A DNA stretch of 64,000 bases from assembly GCA_021209875.1 (NCBI GenBank), contig JAGYVD010000001.1, positions 4,464,001 through 4,528,000 on the forward strand. The letters run 5' to 3'. Below the pieces are notes generated by a model. That model searched no databases. It was given only the letters and a program-made list of their open reading frames with translations, and had not been told where the DNA came from. Positions 24,339 through 35,207 of the stretch are shown piece by piece; the stretch's first letter is position 1, and every line of letters starts with the position of its first letter. The DNA is from Rosellinia necatrix (taxonomy: Eukaryota > Ascomycota > Sordariomycetes > Xylariales > Xylariaceae). The translations under genes were made by a program, and so were the position numbers.

Positions 24339-27011
24339 ATGCTCTTTTCCGAGGAAGACGCGCCGCTGATCAAGGCTTGGATCGTCCGGCGCCTGGAGAA
24401 TAAGTAGGAACCCTTGATGCGACCCTGACAACCAGCATCGTCCGGCCAGTCTGCTAACCATTATCTGCCCCCAGCTCCGATGCCGACGCCGATGTTCTTG
24501 CCGACTATGTCCTGGCACTGTTGAGGCACGATGGCAGTGTCGAGGCCATTCGCAAACTTTTTGAGGAGGAAATCCCGGATTTTCTACGAGAGGGTACGCC
24601 TGCCCACCCATCCCCCCGTCTCTGCCCGGCCTCTGCCCGGCCTCTGCCTGGCCTCTACCCGGCCTCTCCCCGGCCTCTCCCCGCCCGTGTCCTCCCTCAC
24701 CTCATATGGCTGCTTACACACGCAGTGCCACGTGAGTAGATGCTAACAATAGCAGATGCCGCTGCCTTCACCCACGACGTCTTACAGGCAGTCAAATATC
24801 GGTCATACCTCCCCGGTGCTCCCCCTGCGCCGCCCGCGATGCGACAGCCGCCTTTCCCCTCCTCTGCAGCTCTGGCACAGCCACGTCCCGCGCCCCGATC
24901 CGATAGAATGCCGTCACCCACATCTCCATACGATCCTGCTGCCCCTTATTCCACACATTCGGCGCCCCAGCCCTCCTTCTCCCAAAACGGCTCGCGCAAG
25001 CGCGCTTACAATGATCGTGAAGACGGTGAGGTAGATATTATCCTCACGAACCAACCCTCATACAACCAACCCTATAAACAACCACGGCGCGGGGGGGGAT
25101 TCGGCCAGCGCGGCGGGAGGTACGAGGATCAGAATAGTCAGAGAAGTTTTCGAGGATCAGGCCCTTTCCCAGGGCCTCATGGTTCAATTCCTTATGGGGC
25201 CTCCCTCCCCTTCCCGCCGCCGCCCATCGATGCCAACAGCATCCTAGAGAACATACAGCTCCTGCAATCATTATTACCGTCTGGCATTGACCTATCTTCA
25301 CCGGTCTATTCGACGACAGTTAACCCCCAGCTACACCGAAGAAACAAGCGTTGTAGAAACTACGACACAAAGGGATACTGCTCCCGGGGGAATAATTGCA
25401 ATTTTGAGCATGGGGCCCAGCCATCGTTCAATCTACCTCCGATGCCCGCGATAGTTGACGGTAAGCTTACCTTTCCAAGCGATTCACATCCCGGAGTTTC
25501 GCGAGCGCTGATCCTTGGAGTAGAATACGACCCTAACAATGCGGCTTTGTCGATGCCTCCTTTCGGCGTACAACCGCTTCCAGCAGAACAGCAACCGGAT
25601 CCCTCGAATTCCCAATCGGCTCTGCCTACAAACCGTCGCGAAGCTAAGAAATCACGACGAATAAAAGGTCGCGCCCTATTTGCTTCTAATGGCCCTAATC
25701 ACGACAGAAGCAAGAAAGTAATTGTTGTTCAAAACATTCCTGATGAGAACTTCACCGAAGATCAAATTCGTGCCTATTTCGCGCAGTTTGGTGATATCGT
25801 GGAACTCACAATACAAAAACAAAACTGTGTCGCTATGATCAAATTCGAGTCCTGGGAAGCAGCGAACGCGGCTTGGAGTTCCCCCAAGGTCATATTTGAC
25901 AACAGATTTGTTAAGGTTTTCTGGCACAAGGAAGGGGCCGGTGATGAATCTATGCCTAACGGGAAGCCTACAAACAACACCACGAACGGCCATGGAGACG
26001 GTGCTACACCAGCCGGGGACTCGGCGGACGCAGACTCGGAGTTTGACTTGGCGGAATTCTATCGCAAGCAAGTAGAGGCACAGAAGGTCCACGACGAGAA
26101 AACAAAAAAGCGGCAGGAGATTGAACTCGAGCGTCAAAAACTAGAAGAGCGTGAAAGGGAACTGCATGAGCGACAGGAAGAGACAAAACGTCAGCTCCGA
26201 GCGAAGCTCGAGGCAAACGGTGTCAAAGATAGCTCATTACCACTAGTAGAATCCTCGACTGAGAATGGGGAGAAGAAGCCTAGTGCGCAAACCGAAGCTC
26301 TCAGAGCCCAGCTTGCCGCACTGGAACAAGAAGCCAACCAACTCGGCATTGACCCTGATGATAACCGCGATGATACTACGTCATGGCCACCGCGAGGGCG
26401 AGGACGCGGTAGAGGTTATCGAGGACGTGGAACCTTCCCCCCAAGGGCAAGTCGAGGATTACACGGATATCGGGGAAGGGGAGGAGCTGTCGAGGCCAGA
26501 CATGCGGCATATGCGGCATACTCATTAGATAACCGGCCAAAAGCTGTCACATTATCCGGTATTGATTTTACGAAGCCTGAGCATGACGAAGCCCTTCGGC
26601 AATATCTCTTTGTGGGTACAATATTTCTTGCCGTGCCGAAGCAGTGCTAACGAGCCATCACAGAGTGTTGGAGAATTCAAAGAGGTTCACAGTGCGCCAG
26701 AGGTGACCCATGTCATGTTCAAGGATCGTAAGACAGCAGAGAAGTTTATGTTCGGCGTTTCTGCAAGCAATTCGATCCACGGTATTAATGGAAAAATTGA
26801 GCCTACATGGGCAAAAACAACCCCAGAATTGGTCAAGCCCACTGCTGACAGCGACGTCGTTATGTCTAGCACCCTAGACGATGAGCAGGCTAGCAAGGAA
26901 AAGGTGAATGCCGGTAACGGCAATGCTAATGTAGAATTTGAAGAGGGAGAGATTGATAATACGCCTGGCCATGATCAAAGAGACATGGATTATGAGGCTG
27001 GCGAATGGTAG
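24339..27011 (+). CDS. RBM26/RBM27-type CCCH zinc finger and RRM RNA-binding protein
   Basis: The exons are 24339-24403, 24475-24593, 24756-26611 and 26664-27011, giving 795 residues with all joins in frame. The N-terminus (MLFSEEDAPLIKAWIVRRLE, then LADYVLALLRHD) matches the PWI-like domain of RBM26/27. A CCCH finger lies at about 261-283 (C-x8-C-x5-C-x3-H, from CRNYDTKGYC). RRM1 spans about 381-455 (KKVIVVQNIPDENFTEDQI). A charged coiled coil follows at about 490-550, then an RG-rich stretch (GRGRGRGYRGRG, about 606-645) and a second RRM at about 655-735. Human RBM26/27 act in nuclear RNA surveillance with exosome adaptors; the S. pombe counterpart is, I believe, Rmn1. Function here is by family. 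Intron 2 contains an 11-bp GC-rich tandem repeat. The first two exons are easily missed: an ORF-only call would start at 24740. Confidence 0.88.
24621..24684. repeat. 11-bp minisatellite tctgcccggcc in an intron
   Basis: About six degenerate copies of a GC-rich 11-bp unit lie inside intron 2 (24594-24755) of the RBM26-like gene. Confidence 0.85.
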
Positions 27012-27901
27012 GCTTGCAATGCTGGTTAGCATGGGTGTATAAATAAATTAGCATAATTTGCCACATTAAGCGGCCTGTTCGAATACCTTCTTGTAAACAA
27101 AGACCAAGAGTATAACGTATCGGGCTTCTTGGACACGCGTACAGGCCATCGGAAGACATTCCTTTCAATGCTCACGGCAGACTTAAGATGCTAGCGACCC
27201 TTATATCGTTTCTAGCCCTTCGCTCGTTAGTAACAGTTAAGCATAAGGTGCAACGGTAATACATGATACTTATATAATATTGAAAGAAAAGAAAAAAAGC
27301 TCTGAAAAAACCTGTTATATGCACATCTAGTCCTGCAGTATAATCTACCACGTCATCTTCCAGACTACCTACCTATCTCGCTGTATTTAAGGTTAGCTTC
27401 GAATGTGGGAATAGCTGCAACATACGGGAATAAGTGTCTATACGACGATCTGGTTCCCCATTTCAAAAATGCTAGAGTACTGAGTACACAAGAAAGCCAT
27501 TTAAGAGCATGTGGTCGGAGTTTAGACTGTTCGCCAACCCACTTACTTTGCCCCTTTAAACTATAGCATAGTGTCAGCCCAACAGCGAGACAACAGACTT
27601 GGGAAATACAAAGGGTTGGTGAAACAACCTAATGTCTAGAGAATGGCGACAGAAGGACTGGATTCAATTAGCTGGGACATTAGCCTTAATTAAACTACAG
27701 GTAGTTACACGACGCCCATAAAGGATTTGGGGACTGTATCTACTTGTCAATGTTTGCTCAGCCAAGTATGGTCATTTCATGCCTAACCTAGCAGGTAGCT
27801 AGCTAACCATCTTTATTCCAACTGTTATTACCAATAATCTCAATAACAACACCACTACTCGCCATTCCCCCTCCCCTTTCCTTCCCTCCCCTCTCATCTC
27901 C
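27012..27901. other. Intergenic, no gene seen
   Basis: This is AT-rich DNA downstream of both flanking genes, which converge here. No supported feature was seen. Confidence 0.5.
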
Positions 27902-28282
27902 TCACCTATCATTCCTCTTACTATTCCTTCCGAATTTCCTCAGAAACCGCTCCAGCGGCGAAGGTTTCCTCCCGTACACCGCCACGTGGAATTCCCTCGC
28001 GTCTCTGGCGGCCGACGTCGGGCTCACCCTGCCCGGTGGGCGGGACACGTTAGGGTCCTTCGGGAGCTTGCCCCCGGTCGTGAACATGCGCCTGCCGGTC
28101 TGCCCGTCGCGGGTGCCGGTCGGGCACGGCGCCGGCTCGCTGCCGGCCGCCGTCATCAGGCTGTAAGGGTCGTTGTAGGTGCCCCACGCGGTGCTGTAGC
28201 CGCGCGGCATCTCTGTGGGTTTGGGTTGCTCGCGTCGTCCGTTGGTGTCGTTCTTCTTCTTGCTTGGCCGTGCGTGTGCCAT
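27902..28282 (-). CDS. Small basic hypothetical protein
   Basis: I do not recognise this protein. An open frame of 126 codons begins at the ATG at 28282 (MAHARPSKKKND) and ends with a basic tail (SPLERFLRKFGRNSKRNDR). It is rich in Gly, Pro, Arg, Ser and Thr with no hydrophobic segment, so it is probably soluble and disordered. GC-rich composition set sharply against AT-rich flanks, and a frame free of stops, favour a real gene. The lack of any known motif and an overlapping open frame on the other strand (27986-28309) weigh against it. A TATATATA tract lies at about 28361-28371, roughly 80 bp upstream of the ATG. Confidence 0.45.
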   Translation of the reverse strand: MAHARPSKKKNDTNGRREQPKPTEMPRGYSTAWGTYNDPYSLMTAAGSEPAPCPTGTRDGQTGRRMFTTGGKLPKDPNVSRPPGRVSPTSAARDAREFHVAVYGRKPSPLERFLRKFGRNSKRNDR

Positions 28283-29201
28283 GGCGACGACGACGGCCAC
28301 AAAATTTGAGGTGGTGACCGGAATTCGGGAACCGCCATTTGGGCAGAAAGCTTTGCGCTATATATATATATACTCTGCCCTCCGTTGAAGCTCTCGGGAT
28401 GGGACGCCGAGCTTGCACGGAGAAAGGCGTGGTTGTTCGCCGGGGCGGCTTGGTTAAGCTCATGGCTGTATTGCAAATCTTTGTGTTGATCGCGGCTAAC
28501 AATGTCGCTGTTGAGATCGAAACTTATAGCCCGTCATTCGTACCCTAACAAATTGCGGCAAAAATAGACTTATTGTTTGCACCCTCGGAAAGGTGTTGAC
28601 TTCAGTCGCTGTACATATGCTGATTTATATAGTCCTCCATGCCGCGCCACTTGTAGGGTAGAAGTCGCACTAACACCTCAGGACTGCAGCAACAAGTAGC
28701 GTTTCGCCGGGTATTAGCAGAAGGTGAGTCGACCCCCAACCCAGTTACCGCATTGCCAGAAAGTAGTAACTACAATCAAGAATAATCCGGCAGAAGTAGG
28801 AGTTGCGCAAAGGTATGTTCTTTTTGGGATCAAAGACGGTGTTGTGCAAGGATCGCCTCACAAGAGTAACGAAAGTCTTAACACCTAGCAGAATATTCGT
28901 TGCTAAATGCTGTAGCCTCAGGCAAAACAAGGATGATGATCGTAGCGCAGTAAATCAGGACACAGATCTAATAAATAGATCAAACGGCGAGTAGTAAAAT
29001 ATAAGCAAGAGCGAAAGGCGACGCTTTTCATATTTAAGCTGTGCTACAAGCTTTGGATCTACGTATTTTGATTTCCCCTATCATCGGAAATATCTAGTCA
29101 TTCGCCATATCCTTATCTCGCTCGTTCGTCGGCACTGAGAAATAGTAACCAGTAGCCTCATCTCTCTTTTTAACACTTGCTGTTTCCTTTACCTGTAGGC
29201 T
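28283..29201. other. Intergenic, no gene seen
   Basis: This is AT-rich spacer between two minus-strand genes. The small ORFs (for example 28803-28994) have no protein-like features. Confidence 0.5.
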
Positions 29202-30895
29202 TTAAATGCGCATAGCACCCGTAGTACTACAGCAGGTGAGACTATCGCATATATTTCCGCAGACGATCTGGCACCCTGAGCCCTCGGCACGTCGTCTCCT
29301 AAGCGACGCAGCCATGGGTGTAGTGCTGACCCCGGTGTCCTCTCTGCCCGTGTTGCCACTTCTAATGCTACCGGCGGCGCTAGGGGGGCCAGAAAGTTGA
29401 GGGGTATTATGAATCGGCGTCGCGAGCTCGGGTTGTAAGGTTGCAGAGTGTATTCCGTAGGCGTGCAGACACTCTTTTACCGTCTTCGCCTGATCCATGA
29501 ATTCCGTCACGTCATTATTGGATACGACAACATGCGCAGATGCAATAGCTTTCTTTTGGTCGAGACGCCATATATGCAACTCGTGGACTGACTCGATGCC
29601 GGGGATCTATAATTATCAGCGTTGATATCAAGTACGGGGTGAATAACAGGAAGGTTAGCTTGTAAATGCGTCAGGAGGAGGGGACTGAGCAGGCAGTCCT
29701 AAAATTTACCTTCTCTAAGTCATGCTTAACATCATCCAAATCGACATCACGGGGTGCGCTTTGCATAAGAATCTTGCCACTATTCTTCACTATTGGGATC
29801 GCTGATAGTAGGATGAGAATGGATATGGCAGTTGACACGCCTGGATCGGCGTAGAAGCGTGCTGGTGACTTTGTGAGCCAGATGACCAGGGCGGCGATGA
29901 TGACGGCGAGATTGTTTAGCGCATCGCCGATAACGTGCACGAATACTCCCATCATTCCGAGATCGCGGCCTGGAGCCTGTAGTTTAATAATAGTATGTCG
30001 GTGATCTGCGTGGGCACTGATAGGCTTATAAATAATGTTAGGATGGGACAAAATAAAATATTAGATATTGTTCTTTCCGCTTACAGTTAGAGGAATGTTC
30101 TCGCTGGAGGTCTGGATCGAGGAAATCGCAGCCTCGACATTATCGGGTCCGTGACTATGCTCGTGGGAGTGAACATGTTCATGAGAGTGGCCGTGTTCAT
30201 GGTCGTGCTCTCCATGATCGTGGCCGTGGTGTTCGTGCAACAAAGTTACACTGAGTATATTGAGGGCCAGGCCGACGGAGCCGATGATGAGGACCAGCTT
30301 GGGGTTCTCAATCGCTATTGAGATATGATATATCAGCGGATCTTAGTGTCACTTTTAGTTCGTCCTTGGATGAACTTACGCTGGACGGCTATGAATCTCT
30401 CAATGGACTGGAGAAAAATAGACAGCCCAAGAGCTAAAAGGAAAACGCCATTGAAGAATGCGCCGAGGAGTTTGGCACGCGCCCAACCAAAAGAGAAGTT
30501 ATGAGGTGATTTTGCTCGCTCTGACACCTAGAAACAATGTTAACATTTTATTTACAATCAGTGGTCGCGCCATCTCGTACAAGGATTGCTGTGAGGGCTA
30601 TGATGAAGCTTATGAGATCGTTCAACTATTGAGATTGAGGCATTAGTGGGTTTGTTCATGAGTCTATGCTACTGTTTGCAGCATCAACTGGCTTATCATA
30701 CATAATGGAATGCATCTGCCAACAGGGCTAGGGATTTTGTGTAGAATGCGACTGGTGATACACAATATTAGTGCAAATTCGAGCTCAAGTGGGGGTAAGA
30801 CCAAACGGACCTGCGATTTCGGCAACAAAAAAAGAGAATGAGATACATATCACGGCTATAAGCTTTTGCTTAGATGTTAGCGTAAAATAAGCCAT
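29202..30895 (-). CDS. ZRC1: Vacuolar Zn2+ transporter of the cation diffusion facilitator family
   Basis: Seven exons (30895-30811, 30751-30702, 30625-30581, 30527-30380, 30314-30085, 29976-29710, 29606-29202) give 409 residues with every join in frame. The ATG at 30895 gives MAYFTLTSKQKLIAVICISF, the first membrane helix. Helix 2 carries ADAFHYLND (HxxxD) and helix 5 carries HVIGD (HxxxD), the zinc-binding pairs of CDF proteins. Between helices 4 and 5 (about residues 133-163) lies a loop of repeated His-Glu/Asp/Gly-His, typical of ZRC1/COT1. Six helices are expected. A cytosolic C-terminal domain (SVHELHIWRLDQKKAIASAH) follows, then a Cys-rich tail (CGNICDSLTCCS). By family it exchanges H+ for cytosolic Zn2+ (possibly Co2+) into the vacuole. 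Exons 2 and 3 are only 50 and 45 nt. Confidence 0.92.
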
Positions 30896-31454
30896 GGTCA
30901 CTTGGCGGGATGCTGCCCAGAACAGCTGCAAGGGTAGCCGGGAATGGTGTGATTTCGAGTCTGGGGTAGCGTTGACGGTCGAGGTGTGGAGGTGAGACCG
31001 TTCAAGAACCAGACTTGGCGTCCCAAGAAGAGGTGCGGGCAGAGAACTAGGGCCAGTGGTGAGATATATTCAAGGCAGAAACGAGCTACCAAGTAGTCTG
31101 TATCAACTTCAAACAGAAGAATTATTGTTAGCCACCGCTGTAAAGAATGCCCAAAGGGGGATGCGCGCATGGCCTCTTACCAATTCTAAAGCATCTATCC
31201 GAGGCGCAAGCAGTGCCGGTGAGAAGTTTGTTTGTCCGGAAAAACGATCGGAGCTTAGCGACAGACCTCTGTATAGGGCGGAAAGCAGGAGAGGCAAAGA
31301 ACGAAGGGGGTCTCAACGATTGGATTGCGAGAATGACTTTGGGTAACAGCAGCCACACACGGCTATCCTTTCGGAAACCCTGTCTTCGGTCGCTTACTAT
31401 CCGCGGCTCGGTAATGCTAACCTGGAGCTCGGAACGTCCTACCTAGGTAGTGTA

Positions 31455-31680
31455 GTTGCCCGGGTAGGTACTCAAGGTAACTATGTGATAGAAGTAGGTC
31501 GTACGACCCTGCACTGATACGGTATCTGCAGTGCGGCGGTTGAGGCACAGTGAACTTCGTTGCCGACTTAGGTAGGTATCTAGCGGGAATAAGTCATATG
31601 ACTCTGCACCGACAGCTGCAAGCTGCAAGACGGAATCCACGAAATTTCAACTCAGGAAACCCTAGTTGAGGCAGGGTGAA
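31455..31680. repeat. Diverged direct duplication with palindromes
   Basis: Two copies of a roughly 105-125-bp segment are recognisable from matching blocks in the same order: gttgcc, aagtaggtcgtacgaccctg versus aataagtcatatgactctg, and gttgaggcacagtgaac versus gttgaggcagggtgaac. Each copy has a palindrome (gtcgtacgac, agtcatatgact). Many differences are C-T or G-A transitions. Confidence 0.55.
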
Positions 31681-32789
31681 CGGGCGAGCGCATTCAGCCA
31701 GTTTCAAACCATGCCGCCTATCAAACATTAGTTGTTGTCGACGGTGATTCAGCGGGATACCGGTGATACACGTAAGGGGGGGGGGGGGGCAACAGATGGG
31801 ATGACCGACAACCTGCTGGCGCCATTGCGAGGGAGCAATGACGGGATATATTGGAGGGGGGCTGTTTACTTATGAAGCAGTGAACAGGCGCCTGTGTATT
31901 GTATTCCGTATTCCGTGTTCCGACAGGAAAGCGGAGACACACACGATGGGAACCGGGATGTTTCGTGATGCGACGATAGTTTTCGTCAATAGAGACTGGC
32001 ACTTCCACCAGAGCCTTCTCGCCGGTTGGGAGGTTGCCCAGCCTATCGGAGGGAGCGCCTACGGTGTCAGGCGCAGTCCGGTCTCCCTAGAGAATAGGTA
32101 CGTGTTCCCAGGAAACATACCTTGCTCGACCGTGGTTGGCTATAGTGTCTGGTGTCTGGTCGCACTACCTGGCTGCACTATCTGACCTTGGGAGATCTTA
32201 GGCCATGCCAAGATACCGGGCGAAGACACGAAGTGGAGTGTCACTTCTGCCGTGATCCCTCCCGCTCATTCGACACAATGCATCTATTTTATAATCTGTT
32301 GACGAGATTTGTGCCGTGCACGCTGTCTTTGCTAGTGCCGCGTGGCAGATGAGCAGATAAGACGGGCGCGCTTCGTGTAGAATGAAATGAAGCGAAATGA
32401 AATGACTTGAATTGTTTCGAATGGTGTTGATGTTGTAAGTTGAATGTGGTTTGAGAAGCTCGGTCCCTTTTGTGAGCCGGCGGGAGGTCCTTTCATGGCG
32501 TACACTGTCCCTCGTGCCTTGCCCGTCCGGTAAGCTCGACCTGGGTATGCTCTCGTGACGCCTTCCCTATTATTGTTAAGTACATCTAAGTACACACCTA
32601 GGTACCAGACAGCTTGATTCTTATTGCCCCGTCATTGGACGTAAATACTTGGTGGTAAGCTTAGTTTTCATATTGATGTTAGGTGCGATGCGCATCGGTA
32701 CCGCTTATCACTGCAGTCCAGGAAGAATAGACAGCTTCATCCATGTCACAAAGCTTGGAATTTGCTGTACCTAGCAAAGTGATGTATGC

Positions 32790-32895
32790 CTGTCTACCTG
32801 GTAATTAGGTACTTACCTAATCTACCTACTTACGGGCTACCTACCTGGACCTGCTATCTACCTACTACCTACCTCCTTAGGTACCTAGGTAGCAA
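32790..32895. repeat. Dense CCTA/TAGG cluster
   Basis: Repeated CTACCTAC and GGTACCTAGGTAG-type motifs lie in non-coding DNA. Confidence 0.7.
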
Positions 32896-33361
32896 GTAAT
32901 ATTCAGTCAGTGCCTAAGGAATATCTGTATCGAATTAGTATGGAATTGAGCTATAACCGGGGTCCTGTCGCAACGCACACCTGTATTGCCCTAGCCGATC
33001 TTATATATAAAGTCAGCGCGTCATGACTATAGTATCTCTAGTTAACCTCCACTGACGGTACTATGAAAAGTATAAATGAGAGCGATGATGACTATATAAT
33101 AGGTATTACAATTCAGGCTATCGGCATATAAAGATGTGACGAAAGGCGCGAGGTGTGCCATCGGTATACACCAGGCTGGACAATATGTCGATCCGTGGTT
33201 ATAACTGTTCTTCTGGGATAGGTCGCACAGTAGGGTGTCGAGTTCGTCTTCTTGTCAGGCCCAACAACCCGGCGGCGCCGCAAATATTCACCGCCAAACA
33301 TATTCCCAAAGCAGCATCGGTGCTGGTACCATCTACTAGAGGCCTTGCATCACGTGTGACG

Positions 33362-34617
33362 ATGAATTCAGTAAAAGTAAGTCAATACCCCTCGCCGTGA
33401 TGCGCCCCATACTGGACTGGCTAATACATATTAGAACACCTTGGCTGAGAACTTCGGTGGCAGGGCGGAACACTTGGCCACTCGTAAGTGAGACTTCAAC
33501 TTCCAAATTCTTAAGCAATCTTTGGGGAGATGTGTCCGATCCGAGATTGCGAACTCCCTTTCGCTCTTTACCGCTGTCGCGCACGCTCTCGGATAATTTA
33601 TGTTCTTTTTATAACACACGTCATTAATACCTAAGTTCTGAAGGTCAATTCAGCCTCGATGATGTCCCTAACCTTACCGGGAAATTGGCTGTTGTCACCG
33701 GGGGTAGTGAGGGGATAGGATATGGTGTAACGTACACGTTGCTCAAGCACAACATCGGCACAGTTTACATCTTGTCTACATCTGAAGAAGTTGTCAAGGG
33801 TGCGAAAGAGGCTATTACCAAAGAACTCGGCGAGGCTGCAGCGAATAGAACTAGATGGCTGCAGTGTGACCTAGCTGACTGGAACAAAGTAAAGGAGGTG
33901 GCCGAGCAGATCAAAAACGATGTCAGTAGGCTTGACATCTTGGTCAACAATGCGGGCAGGGGGATCATGACATATCAGCTGACTGAGTACGGAGTCGATC
34001 GACACATGGCTGTAAATCATATGGGCCACGTGGTTTTGACGTCCCATCTGCTCCCATTGATGAGGGAGACGGCGGAGAAGGGTAACATCGTTCGAATTGT
34101 CAACCAGGCGAGCAATGCCCATCAACAAGCGCCGAGCGATACCAAATTCGAGGACCTCCAGGAATTGAACCAGAATTTGGGTCCCAACGCGCAGTATGGT
34201 CGTAGCAAGCTTGCAAATATGCTCTATTCGCGATATTTCACGGCTAAGGTGACCAAGGCGGGTTACCCGAACATCCTGATGAACTCAACCCATCCGGGCT
34301 TTGTCAGTACCAAAATGAGCAAACAGGACATTCTTGAACCATTCCCGCTGGGCGGATATGCGATGGCGATAGGCATGGAACCATTCAAGAAGGATCAATT
34401 CGAGGGCGCCAAACCAGCAATTTTTGCGGCAACAGTCACCAACGAGTCGGGCCAGTATATATGCCCACCCGCCGTGCCGGAGTCTAGTAGCAAGCTAGCC
34501 CAAGATGATGCGTTGGCGGACAGGCTCATGAGGCTGACACGCCAGGTTATCACGGAGAAGACGAAGGGCGGACCAGCCGACCAAGGCTGTCCTTTTGATG
34601 ATTTGATGCTTCACTAA
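33362..34617 (+). CDS. Short-chain dehydrogenase/reductase (SDR)
   Basis: The exons are 33362-33376, 33435-33483 and 33644-34617, giving 345 residues. The tiny first exons (MNSVK, then NTLAENFGGRAEHLAT) join in frame to RQFSLDDVPNLTGK. This reproduces the conserved fungal N-terminus, which is why I prefer this start to the non-ATG start of the long frame. The Rossmann cofactor motif TGGSEGIG is at 40-47, NNAG at 123-126, the likely catalytic Ser near 178 (NQASNAH) and YGRSK (YxxxK) at 206-210. The second sequence half resembles fungal retinol-dehydrogenase-like or WW-domain-oxidoreductase-like SDRs. It is a cytosolic NAD(P)-dependent oxidoreductase; the substrate is unknown. No biosynthetic partner genes are adjacent. 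Confidence 0.9.
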
Positions 34618-35207
34618 GCACTTAGGAAAAAGACGCCCAGGCCAATCGTAAATGCACTTCTGTATTATGTTCGCCCTAGAAGTGTATCTTATTGTGCTTA
34701 TGTGATAGATTCATAATGTGTACGTTTGGATCAGACAGAATACCTACCTACTCTGCCTATTAACTGGATGATAACTAAGATAAATGGGCTGGACTCGCGC
34801 TAAATACAAAAATAAAGCAAGTGCCTACCTACCTAGGTAAACTATGTACCTATTGGAGTTAACAGCGGGGAGCTGAGGCACGAAGTAGATAAATACGGCT
34901 GGATGAGGAAGGCGGTCTAGCTCGAAATACTTATGTAAGTAACTCACAACGGTATGTAGGATCAGTACGACACGTCCGGTGGATTCTGCCGGAATTAATA
35001 GCGAGTACCTAGGTACGTGCTAACCAGCCTAAACTCGATAATGGATCTCCCCTGCTCTCGATACCTACTAAACCTGACAGCTTGATAGCGCCTTCGGCCC
35101 GTTTCCCCCAAATCGCATTGCCCCTCGCGCCAGCAGGTGGAATGACCCGACGTTCGAAATACGATGATTGAGCTTGATATGCCCGAAGTAGGCTAACCGA
35201 GGTGCAA
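34618..35207. other. Intergenic, likely IML1 promoter
   Basis: No gene is seen. It contains short CCTA/TAGG motifs and presumably the IML1 promoter. Confidence 0.5.

Larger units (their letters stand above)
30896..33361. other. Divergent intergenic region, no gene seen
   Basis: This lies between the zinc transporter start and the dehydrogenase start. It contains a diverged tandem duplication (31455-31680), a poly-G run (about 31778-31789) and a dense CCTA/TAGG cluster (32790-32895). No coding sequence is supported. Confidence 0.5.

Noticed and set aside
24740..26650. RBM26-like protein starting at 24740
   Set aside because: Two upstream exons complete the PWI-like domain in frame, and the last codons of this frame run into an intron.
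33685..34617. SDR starting at 33685
   Set aside because: That codon is TTG; upstream exons supply an ATG and the family's conserved N-terminus in frame.
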